DNA of 64,000 nt from Gracilaria domingensis (lineage: Eukaryota; Rhodophyta; Florideophyceae; Gracilariales; Gracilariaceae), in NCBI GenBank assembly GCA_022539475.1, contig VCMS01000101.1, forward strand, positions 101,401 through 165,400, in the 5' to 3' direction. Of this stretch, positions 9,660-19,440 are shown in pieces. The translations under genes and the position numbers were made by a program. Below the pieces are notes generated by a model. That model made no database searches and was not told the origin of the DNA. It saw only the letters and a program-made list of their open reading frames with translations. Every line of letters begins with the position of its first letter. The stretch's first letter is position 1.

Positions 9660-10520
9660 ATGCAGGATACCCTGGTAGGTCTCTGCGCAGCAGGACTGTG
9701 GGATGAGGCTGATGCACTGATTGATCACCTGATTACACTCAGTGAAGAAGAACTAGCCCAAGCCCTCCAGGAGACACATGGCACGCCCAAGTGGACGAGC
9801 CTGCACTACGCGGCAATTCGCAAACCCACTCCGAGCACACTGAAGAAACTTGTGGAAAGCGGCGCTGATTTGGAAGCGTGCGGCAGTTCTGGAAGTACAC
9901 CTTTGCATTTGGCGGCGTGGAACGGTTGCGAAGAAGCTGCTCAAGTGCTCGTGGCGAATGGCGCGAACATGGAGGCGACGAGCAAGAACGGGCGCACCCC
10001 GCTCATGTTTGCTGCCAGGCGTGGGGATTCAGACATGATGAACTCGCTCATTGACCTTGGCGCCGACGTGCAAAGTCGTGACCAGCGCGGACGGTCAGCA
10101 TTGCACTTTGCCGCCCAATCTGGGGAGGCCGATGCGATGCGAAAACTGTTCCAGGAGGGTGCGATTGACGAGCCCGATGAGAATGGGGTGACTGCCGGCG
10201 ACCTTGCAGTTGGAGACGCGAAGGCGGCCGTAGACGACGACCTGCGTTCGGAATGGAGTATGCGAAGGACTCTTTCTGAGGCGTTGAACATTAACAGTTG
10301 GAGGGATCGTTTTGCTGGTTTGGCTCGTCAAGTCAGCGGCAGCGGGTCTGCGCCGCCCAGTCCACCGCCAAGCCCCGAGTCAAGCCCGCGCGCTTCCAAC
10401 GCATCGATGCCTCTTGGCCGCCGACCCGTGAACCGCGGAGAACTTTATGCGGCTGTCGGGGCGGGCGTGTTGATCAGCATTCTGCTACCGTTGGCGAGAG
10501 GCGGTGGTAGTGAGAGTTAA
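9660..10520 (+). CDS. Ankyrin-repeat protein with C-terminal membrane anchor
   Basis: 286 residues from the ATG at 9660. After a short helical N-terminus, four consecutive ankyrin repeats cover about 44-172, with the hallmark TPLHLAA-type motif each time (TSLHYAA, TPLHLAA, TPLMFAA, SALHFAA) and helix-2/turn ends such as VANGANMEA and IDLGADVQS. A Ser/Pro-rich linker (about 225-250) leads to one hydrophobic segment (about 263-280, AAVGAGVLISILLPLA) and a short Gly/Ser end, the layout of a tail-anchored protein facing the cytosol. Ankyrin repeats bind proteins; the partner cannot be deduced. Codon use is ordinary compared with the genes on either side. Single exon, TAA stop. Confidence 0.85.
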   Translation: MQDTLVGLCAAGLWDEADALIDHLITLSEEELAQALQETHGTPKWTSLHYAAIRKPTPSTLKKLVESGADLEACGSSGSTPLHLAAWNGCEEAAQVLVANGANMEATSKNGRTPLMFAARRGDSDMMNSLIDLGADVQSRDQRGRSALHFAAQSGEADAMRKLFQEGAIDEPDENGVTAGDLAVGDAKAAVDDDLRSEWSMRRTLSEALNINSWRDRFAGLARQVSGSGSAPPSPPPSPESSPRASNASMPLGRRPVNRGELYAAVGAGVLISILLPLARGGGSES

Positions 10521-11326
10521 CATCAAAGCCTGAGCTTCTTATAGATCTTCGTACATAGAAAAGTGCGGGGGCGGCGGATGTGTTTGCTTGCGCCAAAAAG
10601 CGGCGACTTTTGTTGCAGTTGTTGTTGCCTGTTGTTGCCTGTTTTCGCTCGCTAGGCAAGGCTCCGGATCGTGTGAAGGGTCTCGCTGCCTTTCTAAGAT
10701 GGAGCTGTGCAAACCATCCGCTGCTCGCCCACCTCTGCAATAACTTTTTTTGACTTCTCCTAAACGGTATCGTAGACTCTTTTTGTGTCGAACCATGCGC
10801 CTCCGGTTGCCGACGGTACGAAGGTACCAACGGTACCATGTGAAGGATAAAAACACTTTGTAAGCGAGAGTGAATAGGCCACGAGCATTAGAAGAGGTGT
10901 GATTTGTGCGTACTTTCCACCAGGTGCCATTGTGGTTAAGAGTGGCGATTGTGCTGCGATGAGGGCTCTCAGACGAACATGTACTTCGCGGCGGGTAATT
11001 ATTACGGAGCCGCCAAGTAACGCGCGCACCACGGCGCGCGAGGCATACCGGCGTATCTGATACCCGCTCCGGCCTGCTTGACGCGTGCTGAGCAGTTCCG
11101 CTCCGTACACGCCAGAGTGGCGGTGATGAAGATTTCATGGCCGCTTCGGATTGGAGGCAAGCAACTTGCACGGAGGGGAGGGGGTCGGTCGAGTGCTGCA
11201 GGTAGACGAGAGTTGTGACTTGCGCTCGAGCAGCTCGCACATATGTCGCGGAGACAGGTTAGTGCAATCAAGCGCGGCATCACACTGAACCTTTCCAGAA
11301 GAGCTAGTTGTGCTGCAAACTTTACC
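10521..11326. promoter_or_regulatory. Upstream region with a GGTAC-motif cluster
   Basis: The 800 bp between the ankyrin gene and the next plus-strand gene contain no good ORF. At about 10809-10838 three copies of an ACGGTAC/AAGGTAC-type motif lie within 30 bp. The same word recurs at about 14938-15025 and just before the gene at 6825. A regulatory role is a guess from repetition near gene starts. Confidence 0.25.
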
Positions 11327-12919
11327 ATGGACCACGGCAGAGTGGCTCGCATTTTGCTACTTGTATTGTGTTTGATATGCGCTGCGACTGTTAGACCATG
11401 CCAAGCATCTGTTGTGAAGGACGTGGGCGGAAACGGGTCGTATTCCGTGTATCCCACTGCTCGACATTCCGAGGAACATTCAGAAGAAGCTTCAGAACAA
11501 GAAGAGGTACCACAGCCGTGGGAATTGATCAACGTGGCGTTCTACATCGACCACTCTGGGTGTGACATTCGAGAGCTGGAGAACAGCTTCACTGCCAGGT
11601 CGGTGCGTGCTGCTGAGCGTCGGAACGAATCGGACGACGACTACGACAGAAGCAATCGATGGGATGAGCGGCAACCGGAATGGGAGTCTCTCACCGAGCA
11701 GACGGCAAAGGAAAAGTGCTACATTTCGTCGCACATGGAGCGTGAAAAGTGCTGCACAGAGGTGGTGAAGCAAGGGAACGGGGCCGAAGGCGTTGTGGAC
11801 GAGGACGAGTTGGAAGAATGTATGGAGGAGGGTGGGGAGTACTTTGAGTGGCTGGAGGAAGGGACGATTCATCTGGACGAGGATGGGGAGCACTTTTTGG
11901 AGCGGGAGCTGAAGCTGCTGTCAAGGGTGGTGGACATACAGATGTCGCTTGATGGCGATGAGTACACAGAGGCGGTGGATGTTTCGGATGACGAGGTGGA
12001 AGAGGCAAAGGACAAGAAGGAGGCGAGGGAGAAAGTGAAGAAGGCAAAAAGCGAAGCAAAGAAGAAGCTCAAGGAAGCGAAGGAGAAGCAGAAGGAAGCC
12101 AAGCAGAAGCAGAAGGAAGCCAAGCAGAAGCAGAAGGAAGCCAAGCAGAAGCAGAAAGAAGCGAAGAAGGAGGAGAAGAAGGAACGCAAGGCACGCGGCG
12201 CGGAGAGGAGGCGCAAACAAGCGGCCAAAAAGCGCTACCGCGACTGGATGAAGCGGCGACGAGAAGAGCAGAAGCAAGCGGAAGCGCGCAAGCAGGACAA
12301 GAAGCACGGCGCGAAAGCCAGCAGCGGCAGCAAGCACGCCGCGCCGGGCGCGCGCGCGCTGCGGCGGTACGTGCTGCGCATGAAGAGCGCCGAGCTGGCG
12401 GCGCTGGCCGACGTGCCGCACGCGCTGCCCGCGGCGACGCGCGGCGACTACGGCGCGTTCCGCGCGGCGCTGCGGCGCTGCTACGACGCGCGGCTGATGG
12501 GCACCTTCTACCAGAAGGCGGAGCAGCGCTGGATGGCGTGCACCATGCTGCGCGCCAGCGGCGCGCGCGTCGGCTACTGCGCCGACCTGCGCGAGCTGGA
12601 CGCGCGCGACGAGCGGCTGCGCCGCGCGCCCGTGCACTGCTTCGAGGCGGGCCGCATGGCGCTGCTGCGCGCGGGCGGCGCGCACCGCGCCGCGCGCGCG
12701 GCGGCGGCGGCGGCGGCGGCGCGGCAGGCGGCCGCGGACGCGGCGACGACGGGCGCGGGCGGCGAGAACGGCGCCGTGTTCGTGGACCTGTTCAACTCGG
12801 CCGAGCACGACGTGTGCCTGCAAGCGGACCTGTCGTACACGTGCTACGCGCTGTGCTGCGACACCATGTACCAGGGCAGCCACTTCTGCCGCGACTCGGG
12901 CACCACGTGTCTGGGCTAG
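11327..12919 (+). CDS. Secreted protein: acidic region, Lys/Glu coiled coil, Cys-rich C-terminus
   Basis: The start at 11327 is preferred over the in-frame ATG at 11243 because it begins a strong signal peptide (MDHGRVARILLLVLCLICAA). The product is 530 residues. Residues about 30-225 are acidic with a few Cys pairs. Residues about 225-330 are almost wholly Lys/Glu/Ala/Gln and should form a long helix or coiled coil, including a 7-residue tandem repeat (EAKQKQK). The C-terminal third (about 340-530) is Ala/Arg-rich with about ten Cys, ending in a cluster with CYALCCD and SHFC. Base composition shifts from ordinary to extremely GC-rich at about 12,300, near the end of the coiled coil. No known family; the Cys-rich end resembles in style that of the minus-strand gene at 13,982-14,560. 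Stop TAG, followed by a short tandem duplication around GGGCTAGCCACG. Confidence 0.75.
   Translation: MDHGRVARILLLVLCLICAATVRPCQASVVKDVGGNGSYSVYPTARHSEEHSEEASEQEEVPQPWELINVAFYIDHSGCDIRELENSFTARSVRAAERRNESDDDYDRSNRWDERQPEWESLTEQTAKEKCYISSHMEREKCCTEVVKQGNGAEGVVDEDELEECMEEGGEYFEWLEEGTIHLDEDGEHFLERELKLLSRVVDIQMSLDGDEYTEAVDVSDDEVEEAKDKKEAREKVKKAKSEAKKKLKEAKEKQKEAKQKQKEAKQKQKEAKQKQKEAKKEEKKERKARGAERRRKQAAKKRYRDWMKRRREEQKQAEARKQDKKHGAKASSGSKHAAPGARALRRYVLRMKSAELAALADVPHALPAATRGDYGAFRAALRRCYDARLMGTFYQKAEQRWMACTMLRASGARVGYCADLRELDARDERLRRAPVHCFEAGRMALLRAGGAHRAARAAAAAAAARQAAADAATTGAGGENGAVFVDLFNSAEHDVCLQADLSYTCYALCCDTMYQGSHFCRDSGTTCLG
12074..12157 (+). repeat. 21-bp coding tandem repeat (EAKQKQK)
   Basis: Four in-frame 21-bp units in the coiled-coil part of the secreted protein, with only a few base differences. 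Seven residues is exactly one coiled-coil heptad, so copy-number change would lengthen the helix without disturbing it. Confidence 0.8.
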
Positions 12920-13217
12920 CCACGTGTGTGGGCTAGCCACGCGTCCACGCGCGCGCGCGCGCGCACGGAAAACCCTGCCAACCAATAAATAATAATATAA
13001 CGGTGGAACGCTCCAGACCTTTCCGCGGCTGACGTCGCGCGCAGATCCGATCTGATCGCGCGCATCGCGTAGATAAAGCGCCGCCGCGTCCGTCCGCTTC
13101 CCGCCCGCGCGCGCCCGAGTCGCCGCGCACCCGCTCCGCACCCGCCCCCCCCCCCCCGCCTTCTCCCGCACCCCCCGCCGCGCACACCCGCCCCGCTTTG
13201 CCCGATCTGCCCGCGCC

Positions 13218-13811
13218 ATGGCTGCCAACCCGAGGGTGTACTTCGACATGGAGGTCGGCGGCGCGCCGGCCGGCCGCATCGTCATGGAGCTGCGCGCCGA
13301 CGTGGTGCCGAAGACCGCCGAGAACTTTCGCGCGCTCTGCACCGGCGAGAAGGGCTTTGGCTACGCCGGCTCGACCTGTAAGTGACACAGCGCAGCCTTT
13401 CGCACCCGACACGCACTCTCTCTAACCCCCACCCAACCGCCACCCCCCCCCCCCCCCTTGCCTCGCGCCGCAGTCCACCGCGTGATCCCCAACTTCATGT
13501 GCCAGGGCGGTGACTTCACCAACCACAACGGCACGGGCGGCAAGTCCATCTACGGCTACAAGTTCAACGACGAGAACTTCACGCTCAAGCACTTGGGCGC
13601 CGGCACGCTGTCCATGGCCAACGCCGGGCCCAACACCAACGGCTCGCAGTTCTTCATCTGCACGGAGAAGACCTCGTGGCTGGACGGCAAGCACGTGGTG
13701 TTCGGCACGGTGGTCGGCGGCTTGGACGTGGTGAGGGCCATCGAGAAGGTTGGCAGCGGCTCGGGCGCCACGGCCAAGCCCGTCAAGATCGCCGCCTCCG
13801 GCCAGCTGTAA
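13218..13811 (+). CDS. Cyclophilin A-type peptidyl-prolyl cis-trans isomerase, one intron
   Basis: Catalyses cis-trans isomerisation of Xaa-Pro bonds in protein folding; no targeting peptide is seen, so a cytosolic form is likely. Exon 1 is 13218-13377, intron 13378-13473 (96 bp, GTAAGT...GCAG, with a run of C before the acceptor) and exon 2 is 13474-13811. The intron splits the Phe codon of the motif [18 protein letters not shown], which carries the catalytic Arg, Phe and Gln. GSQFFIC and the drug-binding Trp in [11 protein letters not shown] are present. The 165-residue length matches the family exactly. The last residues read AASGQL where the usual end is ADCGQL, so the C-terminal Cys is replaced. 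The GC-rich upstream region has a pyrimidine/C run at about 13141-13160. It converges on the next, minus-strand gene. Confidence 0.97.
13378..13473 (+). other. Cyclophilin intron
   Basis: 96 bp, GT-AG, donor GTAAGT, acceptor GCAG; removal restores the conserved cyclophilin reading frame exactly. A C homopolymer (about 13443-13457) forms the polypyrimidine tract. Confidence 0.95.
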
Positions 13812-13981
13812 CTGCGCCGCTCGCGCGCGGCTTTGGCCAGTAAAAAAAAAAGAAAAGGGAACAAGCACAGCACGCTGGCTCGCTGCGTTTGCCGCGCAGT
13901 GTGATTGGCGCGAGCGCGCCGCCAACGGGTGCGTCTTTATTGCCGTATCCTGGTAAGGCTTGCTGTTGTTGTACAGATGCG

Positions 13982-14560
13982 CTAGCGCAGGCGCAGCCGC
14001 CGCTGCAGCCAGCGCCACGCCGCCGCCGGGGCGGCGCGCGCGCGCGACAGCGCGCGCAGGTGCGCGTTGTCGCAAAAGCCGTTGCCGCGCGGGCACATGC
14101 TCTGCAGGCACGGCCCCTCGCCGTCAATGTCCACCAGCACGCAGCACAAGTTGCAGCCCGACTCGCAGTCGCACGGCAGCGCGGCCACGCGCTCGGGCAC
14201 CAGCTCCAGCGGCGCCGCGTCGGGCGCGTCGTCCTCCGCCGCCAGCTGCAGGCACGACAGCAGCGCGCGCGACATGTGCGCCGCGAAGCGCGCGTGGTGG
14301 TAGCACGTCATGCGCACGCCGTCCACGTCGCGCACCTCGTGCGGGAAGCGCGCGCCGGCCTCGAACAGGCAGTCGGCCTGGTCGGCCGCCATGCCGAACG
14401 ACAGCGCGCTCTGCCGCGTGTGGTGCAGCATGGCGTCGCGGATCTGCGGCGACAGGCAGCCGGCCGCGCGCGCCGCCGCCAGCGCCAGCGCCAGCAGCAG
14501 CAGCAGCGGCGCGCGCGGCGCGCGCGGCGCGCGCGGGCGAACGGGGTGCAGGCGCGCCAT
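13982..14560 (-). CDS. Small secreted Cys-rich protein
   Basis: 192 residues. The N-terminus has a basic Arg/Pro stretch and a Leu/Ala hydrophobic core ending near residue 35 (signal peptide or anchor). The mature part contains about a dozen Cys, most in a C-terminal cluster (CDCESGCNLCC, then CLQSMC and GFC), followed by an Arg/Ala-rich end. It converges on the cyclophilin gene with a 170-bp gap. The double-Cys cluster recalls the C-terminus of the protein at 11,327-12,919, but the similarity is too weak to call homology. Function unknown. Very GC-rich, TAG stop. Confidence 0.65.
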   Translation of the reverse strand: MARLHPVRPRAPRAPRAPLLLLLALALAAARAAGCLSPQIRDAMLHHTRQSALSFGMAADQADCLFEAGARFPHEVRDVDGVRMTCYHHARFAAHMSRALLSCLQLAAEDDAPDAAPLELVPERVAALPCDCESGCNLCCVLVDIDGEGPCLQSMCPRGNGFCDNAHLRALSRARAAPAAAWRWLQRRLRLR

Positions 14561-16616
14561 GTGCTGCTCTGTTCGTTGTGTTGCGCGCGCGAGCGGGGTC
14601 GGGTCGGCCGCGCTCGTCGTCGACGGCGCGCCCGCTGCCGGCCAAGCGCGCGCGCGCGCGGCGCCCCTTTTTTTGGGGCGCGCCGCGCGCGCAGATTCAC
14701 GCGCGCGCGCGCGCTGAGAAAACGGGCGCGTTGAGCAGACGTCGACGCGCCGTTGTCGGTGCGCTGGCAGGCAGCGGCTGTCGGCGCGCGCGCGCGGTGC
14801 TGTCGGCGGCTGTGTGCGCGTGTTGTTGCCGCCAGGGCACCGCTGCTACCGCCGCCGCAGGGGGAGCATTGCGCGCAGCGGCTGGCGGTTTCTACGACGG
14901 CGCGCGACAGAGTGCGCGCGACTTGGACATCTCATTACCGACGGTACGTGATCGACGCCATAGGCATATCTGCCCGTCTGCTGAGCGTCACAACTTACCG
15001 AAGGTACTGTTCTGTACCGTCGTGGATATATCGGCTCACAGCGCACGCTCCGCTTTGTTGCTTTGCTTCCGCCGTCGTTTGCCTTCTTTCGCGCCACACG
15101 TGGCCACGCCCGCACACCGCTGACACGCGTGCGACGCCCACGCGCTCGGCTCACCACTCGGCTCTCAGACATGCGCTCGGCTCACCCCTGTTTGCTCTTC
15201 ATTTACACCGTCATGCAGCGCGCTGCTTCCGTCCCCCGTCGTCGCCGCCCTCCACGACCAAAGCCATGAGGCGCCTTTTGCCCCTCCGCGAGTAACCTTC
15301 TAACACTAACGCTAACTTCACGGCCGCATCAAACACGAGAGCGCCCGCTGTCCGTGCTCGGTACTGCCAACGGCAATATTACGCTACCCTGCGTAATGTG
15401 ATGTTTGATATCACGTGCGCGCCGCGCGATACGCGCGCAGCGCTTGTTACCGGCAGTATGATACAGAGCTGCCGCAACGGCGGTGTCTCAGACACAGACT
15501 GTGTTCTCCAATTTGTCCCCTTCAAAGCATGTGTTCGTTCAATAGCGTTCTGATGTTTGCTTTAATAAAAACATCTCACCACATTGGCAATCTTGCTTTC
15601 ATTCAAACTAGCTTTCATTCATTTCTTTTTTTAATTTCAATTGCTTGTTTGTTTACACGTCACAAAAACTCTCAAATAGGCCAACATATTCCCCACTTTC
15701 ATTCCATTCAAACTTCACCCTTACATCTCACGTCGGACAACATCAACACACATCCAACTTCAAACATTCTCACCTGTTCATATCCCGCACACAACTATAT
15801 CACTTCTCGACGCAGTTTGAGAACTTGTCCACTCCATCTTCGAATCGTTATGGACGCATCCGGCCACCACTAGTACAACTTCTTTGCGACGCTTCGCTCT
15901 CGTAAGTTAAAAACTCGGTTCCAGTTTTCCCAGCTGTTCTAACTTCTGCTGTTTCCCGGCGGTATATCCAGTCCGCGAAAACACCAAGCATAAAAAAATA
16001 GCATATCTCTGTCCCTATTTTCTTCTCGAAACTTTCCTAGCATCACAGTAACAGACCTCACCCTGTAAAAGATTGGCTGTGAACACACTCCAAATTGAAT
16101 CTCACACGCGCCGGTAGTGTCATTAACACTCCAATAGCGCCCAAAGCTCTCGCAAATTAATGGCAAAAACGAAAAGTGCCATGCCATACTAACAGCCAAA
16201 TAAACCAAGTAAATAAAATTACTTGAAGGCTTTACATATCATAAAGCTGTTCTGCTTATGCCAACAGCTTTGTTTCATAATTTCCATCACCCGATATCGC
16301 TTAAAACGGTTAAATACAAAGTTACAAGCAGAACGAAATCCTACAATTATTGCATAATCCCATCCCCGTTTTGTCATTCCAAAATCCAACACATACCTCC
16401 ACCTGAACTGCATGTTACAGAGGCGTCAAAGGTAAAATTCAAAAACCATTAAGTCCACCAACGCCCAAAATAAAAAATAAATAAAAAACGCTATTTCTCT
16501 CACTTGCTGTTATAAACAATTACAAGACGTGTCACCAACGTCAGCGTTTTGACTTCCACTTTACATTTCCCGAATTTAGCAGAAAGTTTTTGTCAAAACT
16601 CATCGTAGATTTGAAA
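14561..16616. other. Upstream flank and composition boundary; no supported gene
   Basis: From 14561 to about 15,300 the DNA stays GC-rich and is the upstream flank of the minus-strand gene, with CG-alternating runs and two GGTAC-type motifs (about 14,938-15,025). At about 15,400-15,550 the sequence changes to AT-rich DNA that continues to about 40.6 kb. Open frames on both sides of the boundary are low-complexity and unsupported. Confidence 0.5.
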
Positions 16617-17021
16617 CTAAACAAAAGATTTATTATTGACCTCTTTATATAAAAAACAAATTGAATTAGTTCTATCTTCAGTTGGAAAAATGAAATCAAT
16701 TCTAAGCTCTAGCCACTTTGAGAAAAAGAGAAATTTAATTTGTACCGCTTTGATGGTCCTGCAAAGTTCTGGAACGAGTTGCAGAGCATGATACGTCTTT
16801 CTATCTACTTTGCCAGGAATCAACACAATGTTGATGCTCAGCGAAGAGACACAGGTCTTTAAGCTGTTCACAGAAACGGTGAGCGAAGAGAAACGACGCG
16901 GGCACTCCGACACAGGTCGGTTGCGGCAGTGTAGTTTACTGTTGCGAGACAAAGTTTCTACCAGAGAAGTCGAAAAGACGATTAGCGTCGACAAGACAAG
17001 TAAAAAGCAAAACACAATCAT
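16617..17021 (-). CDS. Possible small secreted protein, unknown
   Basis: 134 residues in AT-rich DNA. The N-terminus is a convincing signal peptide (MIVFCFLLVLSTLIVFSTSL), followed by a mature part with six Cys. No family is recognised. The length is above what AT-rich noise usually gives and the signal peptide is a second argument, but there is no homology support and no clear promoter. A 10-bp-arm hairpin sits just upstream of the start. Confidence 0.35.
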   Translation of the reverse strand: MIVFCFLLVLSTLIVFSTSLVETLSRNSKLHCRNRPVSECPRRFSSLTVSVNSLKTCVSSLSINIVLIPGKVDRKTYHALQLVPELCRTIKAVQIKFLFFSKWLELRIDFIFPTEDRTNSICFLYKEVNNKSFV

Positions 17022-17033
17022 AATCTAGACAAG

Positions 17034-17063
17034 TGTATCAATTCGATATATCCAATTGATACA
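17034..17063. other. Hairpin upstream of the possible secreted-protein ORF
   Basis: Perfect 10-bp inverted repeat TGTATCAATT ... AATTGATACA with a 10-nt spacer, 13 bp upstream of the minus-strand start at 17021. It could be a protein-binding site or chance. Confidence 0.4.
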
Positions 17064-18689
17064 AACGTGTTGCGCAGAATTAGCGCAGTGTATCGAACAC
17101 TCAAACTGTGACAACGACTTCAGCACTAAGATAAGTCCGAGTTTTGACATACTTCTGAGAATAAATATGACTCACTAATGGTTTATCAGGTAGTTTCGTT
17201 TTCTCATGTGTTAAATGTTTTGGTTATTTTCGGACGTCATTTTGGTGGAAAACAACGTTGATATTTCCGAACCCTATGCAACAATCCCTCGTACCAAAAA
17301 CAAGATTACTATATAAAAACCCACTTCGACCTATACTTTTCCAAATAAATATATAAAATATACCCAAAAAGCATCCCATGATATAAAAAGACGAACAAAA
17401 ACTGGTGGTAGCTCTATGAAAATCAACAATCAAAAAACAAACAACCGGCAATATTACATTTCATATAAATTTCAAAACAAACTTAATCTTTGAACGTCGA
17501 GTCAAAAGCATACACATTTCTTAACATGTGTCCCGGCAAAAGCTACTAACAAAAAAAATTTTAAATGCGAATCCAAGCCAGCTTATTGCTAAAAACATCA
17601 CGCCAGATCCTAAAAAGCACCGCATCGACGGTGTACCGTTTAGTAAAGATCGTCGTTTTCCAATAGATCTAAAAACTGAAACAATTTGCGATTTAAAGCT
17701 GTGAAAAAGGTAACTACATATACAAGTATTTTTGATACACACTACGTCATTTATGTTTACGCCTAGGGTACTTTAGCCGGTACTTGGTTTGCTGCTGAGT
17801 AGAGCCAAACTATGACACAACGTGGAAGAACAAAACATGTTAGAAAGTAAGAAAGAGCTTAATGCGGTTAAAACGTGCATGATGGCACTGCCTGTTATGG
17901 TCCATATACTTAACGCCAGATACAAACTGGTAGAGATGTAATAAAATGCTCACAAGCGAGCAACCAACCACGAAGACATCCGGTATCTTTTTTCTTGGAA
18001 CACAACCAACAAAGAAAGCGTCTTTGGAATAGCAAAACGAGCCATGTGTAACACCGGGACAAATCCGTACCGACGAAGTGTACAGAGTTAAACAAACGGA
18101 TTATTTGGTTTAAGTGTATAAAATAAATCTTTGTAGATGATATGTAACACAAATTTGGGAAAGATGGGGAAAGGAAAAAGATACCCACGCAAATATAGAT
18201 AAATTAAAAAAAAGGGACTATGGTACAGCATATAGCCAATAGTTCTCTGTGGAAGGTACAAACGTGAAAAAAGCAATGATCCCGACACAAACTTGGGTTT
18301 CTAAAGAAATGCAGTGGAAGTAGCCGAACCGTTGCAACAAAGAGTTTCTCCGACAAGAAGATATATACCGCCGCAGACGAAAAAGTCTGATGCCAAGATT
18401 CTTAACTAAGATCAACGTGGTTAAGGAACTTTACTGGGCGCTGATGTGCAAACCCCAAGAGAGAGATGTAGAGCAAACCTATTTCGGATGTACTTGCAGT
18501 AATAATCTTCATATAGAGTGATGCTCCAAAGCATGGGGCTGCAAGTAATATGGGATGCAACACCTCTGGAGAAGGACCGTTGGTGGGTGGATGAGTTGTT
18601 GCCGTGCACCCAAATAAAGGTTACGGACACGTGTGGGTGTTAATGAGTGGACTCCAGTGAGTGCAAATTAGCAGTTTTAATTAGTCAAT
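17064..18689. other. AT-rich DNA, nothing recognised
   Basis: Short open frames on both strands, no domains, no repeats that I could match elsewhere in the window. Confidence 0.4.
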
Positions 18690-19440
18690 TGTGCCACACC
18701 CTGACAGTGGGTCTGTGCACGTATGCCACCCGCACCGGGTGTGCACCTCTTTAATTAATTAAGATAATTCATTCTAGTGCCTGCTTAGGTCGATTCGCCA
18801 GCTGCCGCACCTCTTACAATAAACCTCAACCAAATCTCGCTTCGAGAACTGCCACTCAAAAGTAGGAACACTTGACACGCATCTCGAGTGCGAGCTCTGG
18901 GCACTACTCTCCTTCGCAATGTACTAGATAACCCAGAGGCTCCCCTCAAGAAATTTAAGTGTGCATATTATTCTTTGGACGCTTCAAGATCTCTGCATAC
19001 CCAGTGTGGGTTGACCATTTTGTGTACTTATCACTCTTGACTGCACGACAGATATTTGCCCAAGTATTGGGTTTTTCTCTAGTTTTTACTTTTTTTCTCC
19101 GGTGTTTCGGGCCTGTTGCCTGCTTGCGCACGTCCCTTGACTCCCTTTCTTGGGATCGCTTTTCCCCGTTTTTTTTTCGGGCTACGCCTTCTCTTGCAAT
19201 CAACAGCCCACTTTTTGGAGTATCATCGCCGATTCTTCCCATTTCTTTCTGGGTTTTCCCCGTCGTTTCGGCTTCTCCATCTCACTCTGTAGGTTCTACC
19301 TCAGCCTACTACTAGCTTTACACCCAGATCCTCGGTGGCTACAGGTGCTCTACAGCCGAGCTTCCATCCCCTTCTGGGAGCAGGATCTTGAACGTCCTGT
19401 GTGTGTGTTACAGGTCACCGAGTTTTGCACAACACGAGAG
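18690..19440 (+). mobile_element. Degraded Gypsy-type LTR relic
   Basis: The segment at about 18,690-18,760 matches the U3-like part of both full Gypsy LTRs in this window: a GCCACACCCTGACAGT-type stretch followed by a short hairpin and GGGTGTGCACC. The rest has the same pyrimidine-rich character as those LTRs. Ends and duplications are not visible. A similar pyrimidine-rich block on the opposite strand (about 19,490-19,940) may be a second relic in inverted orientation. Confidence 0.45.
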
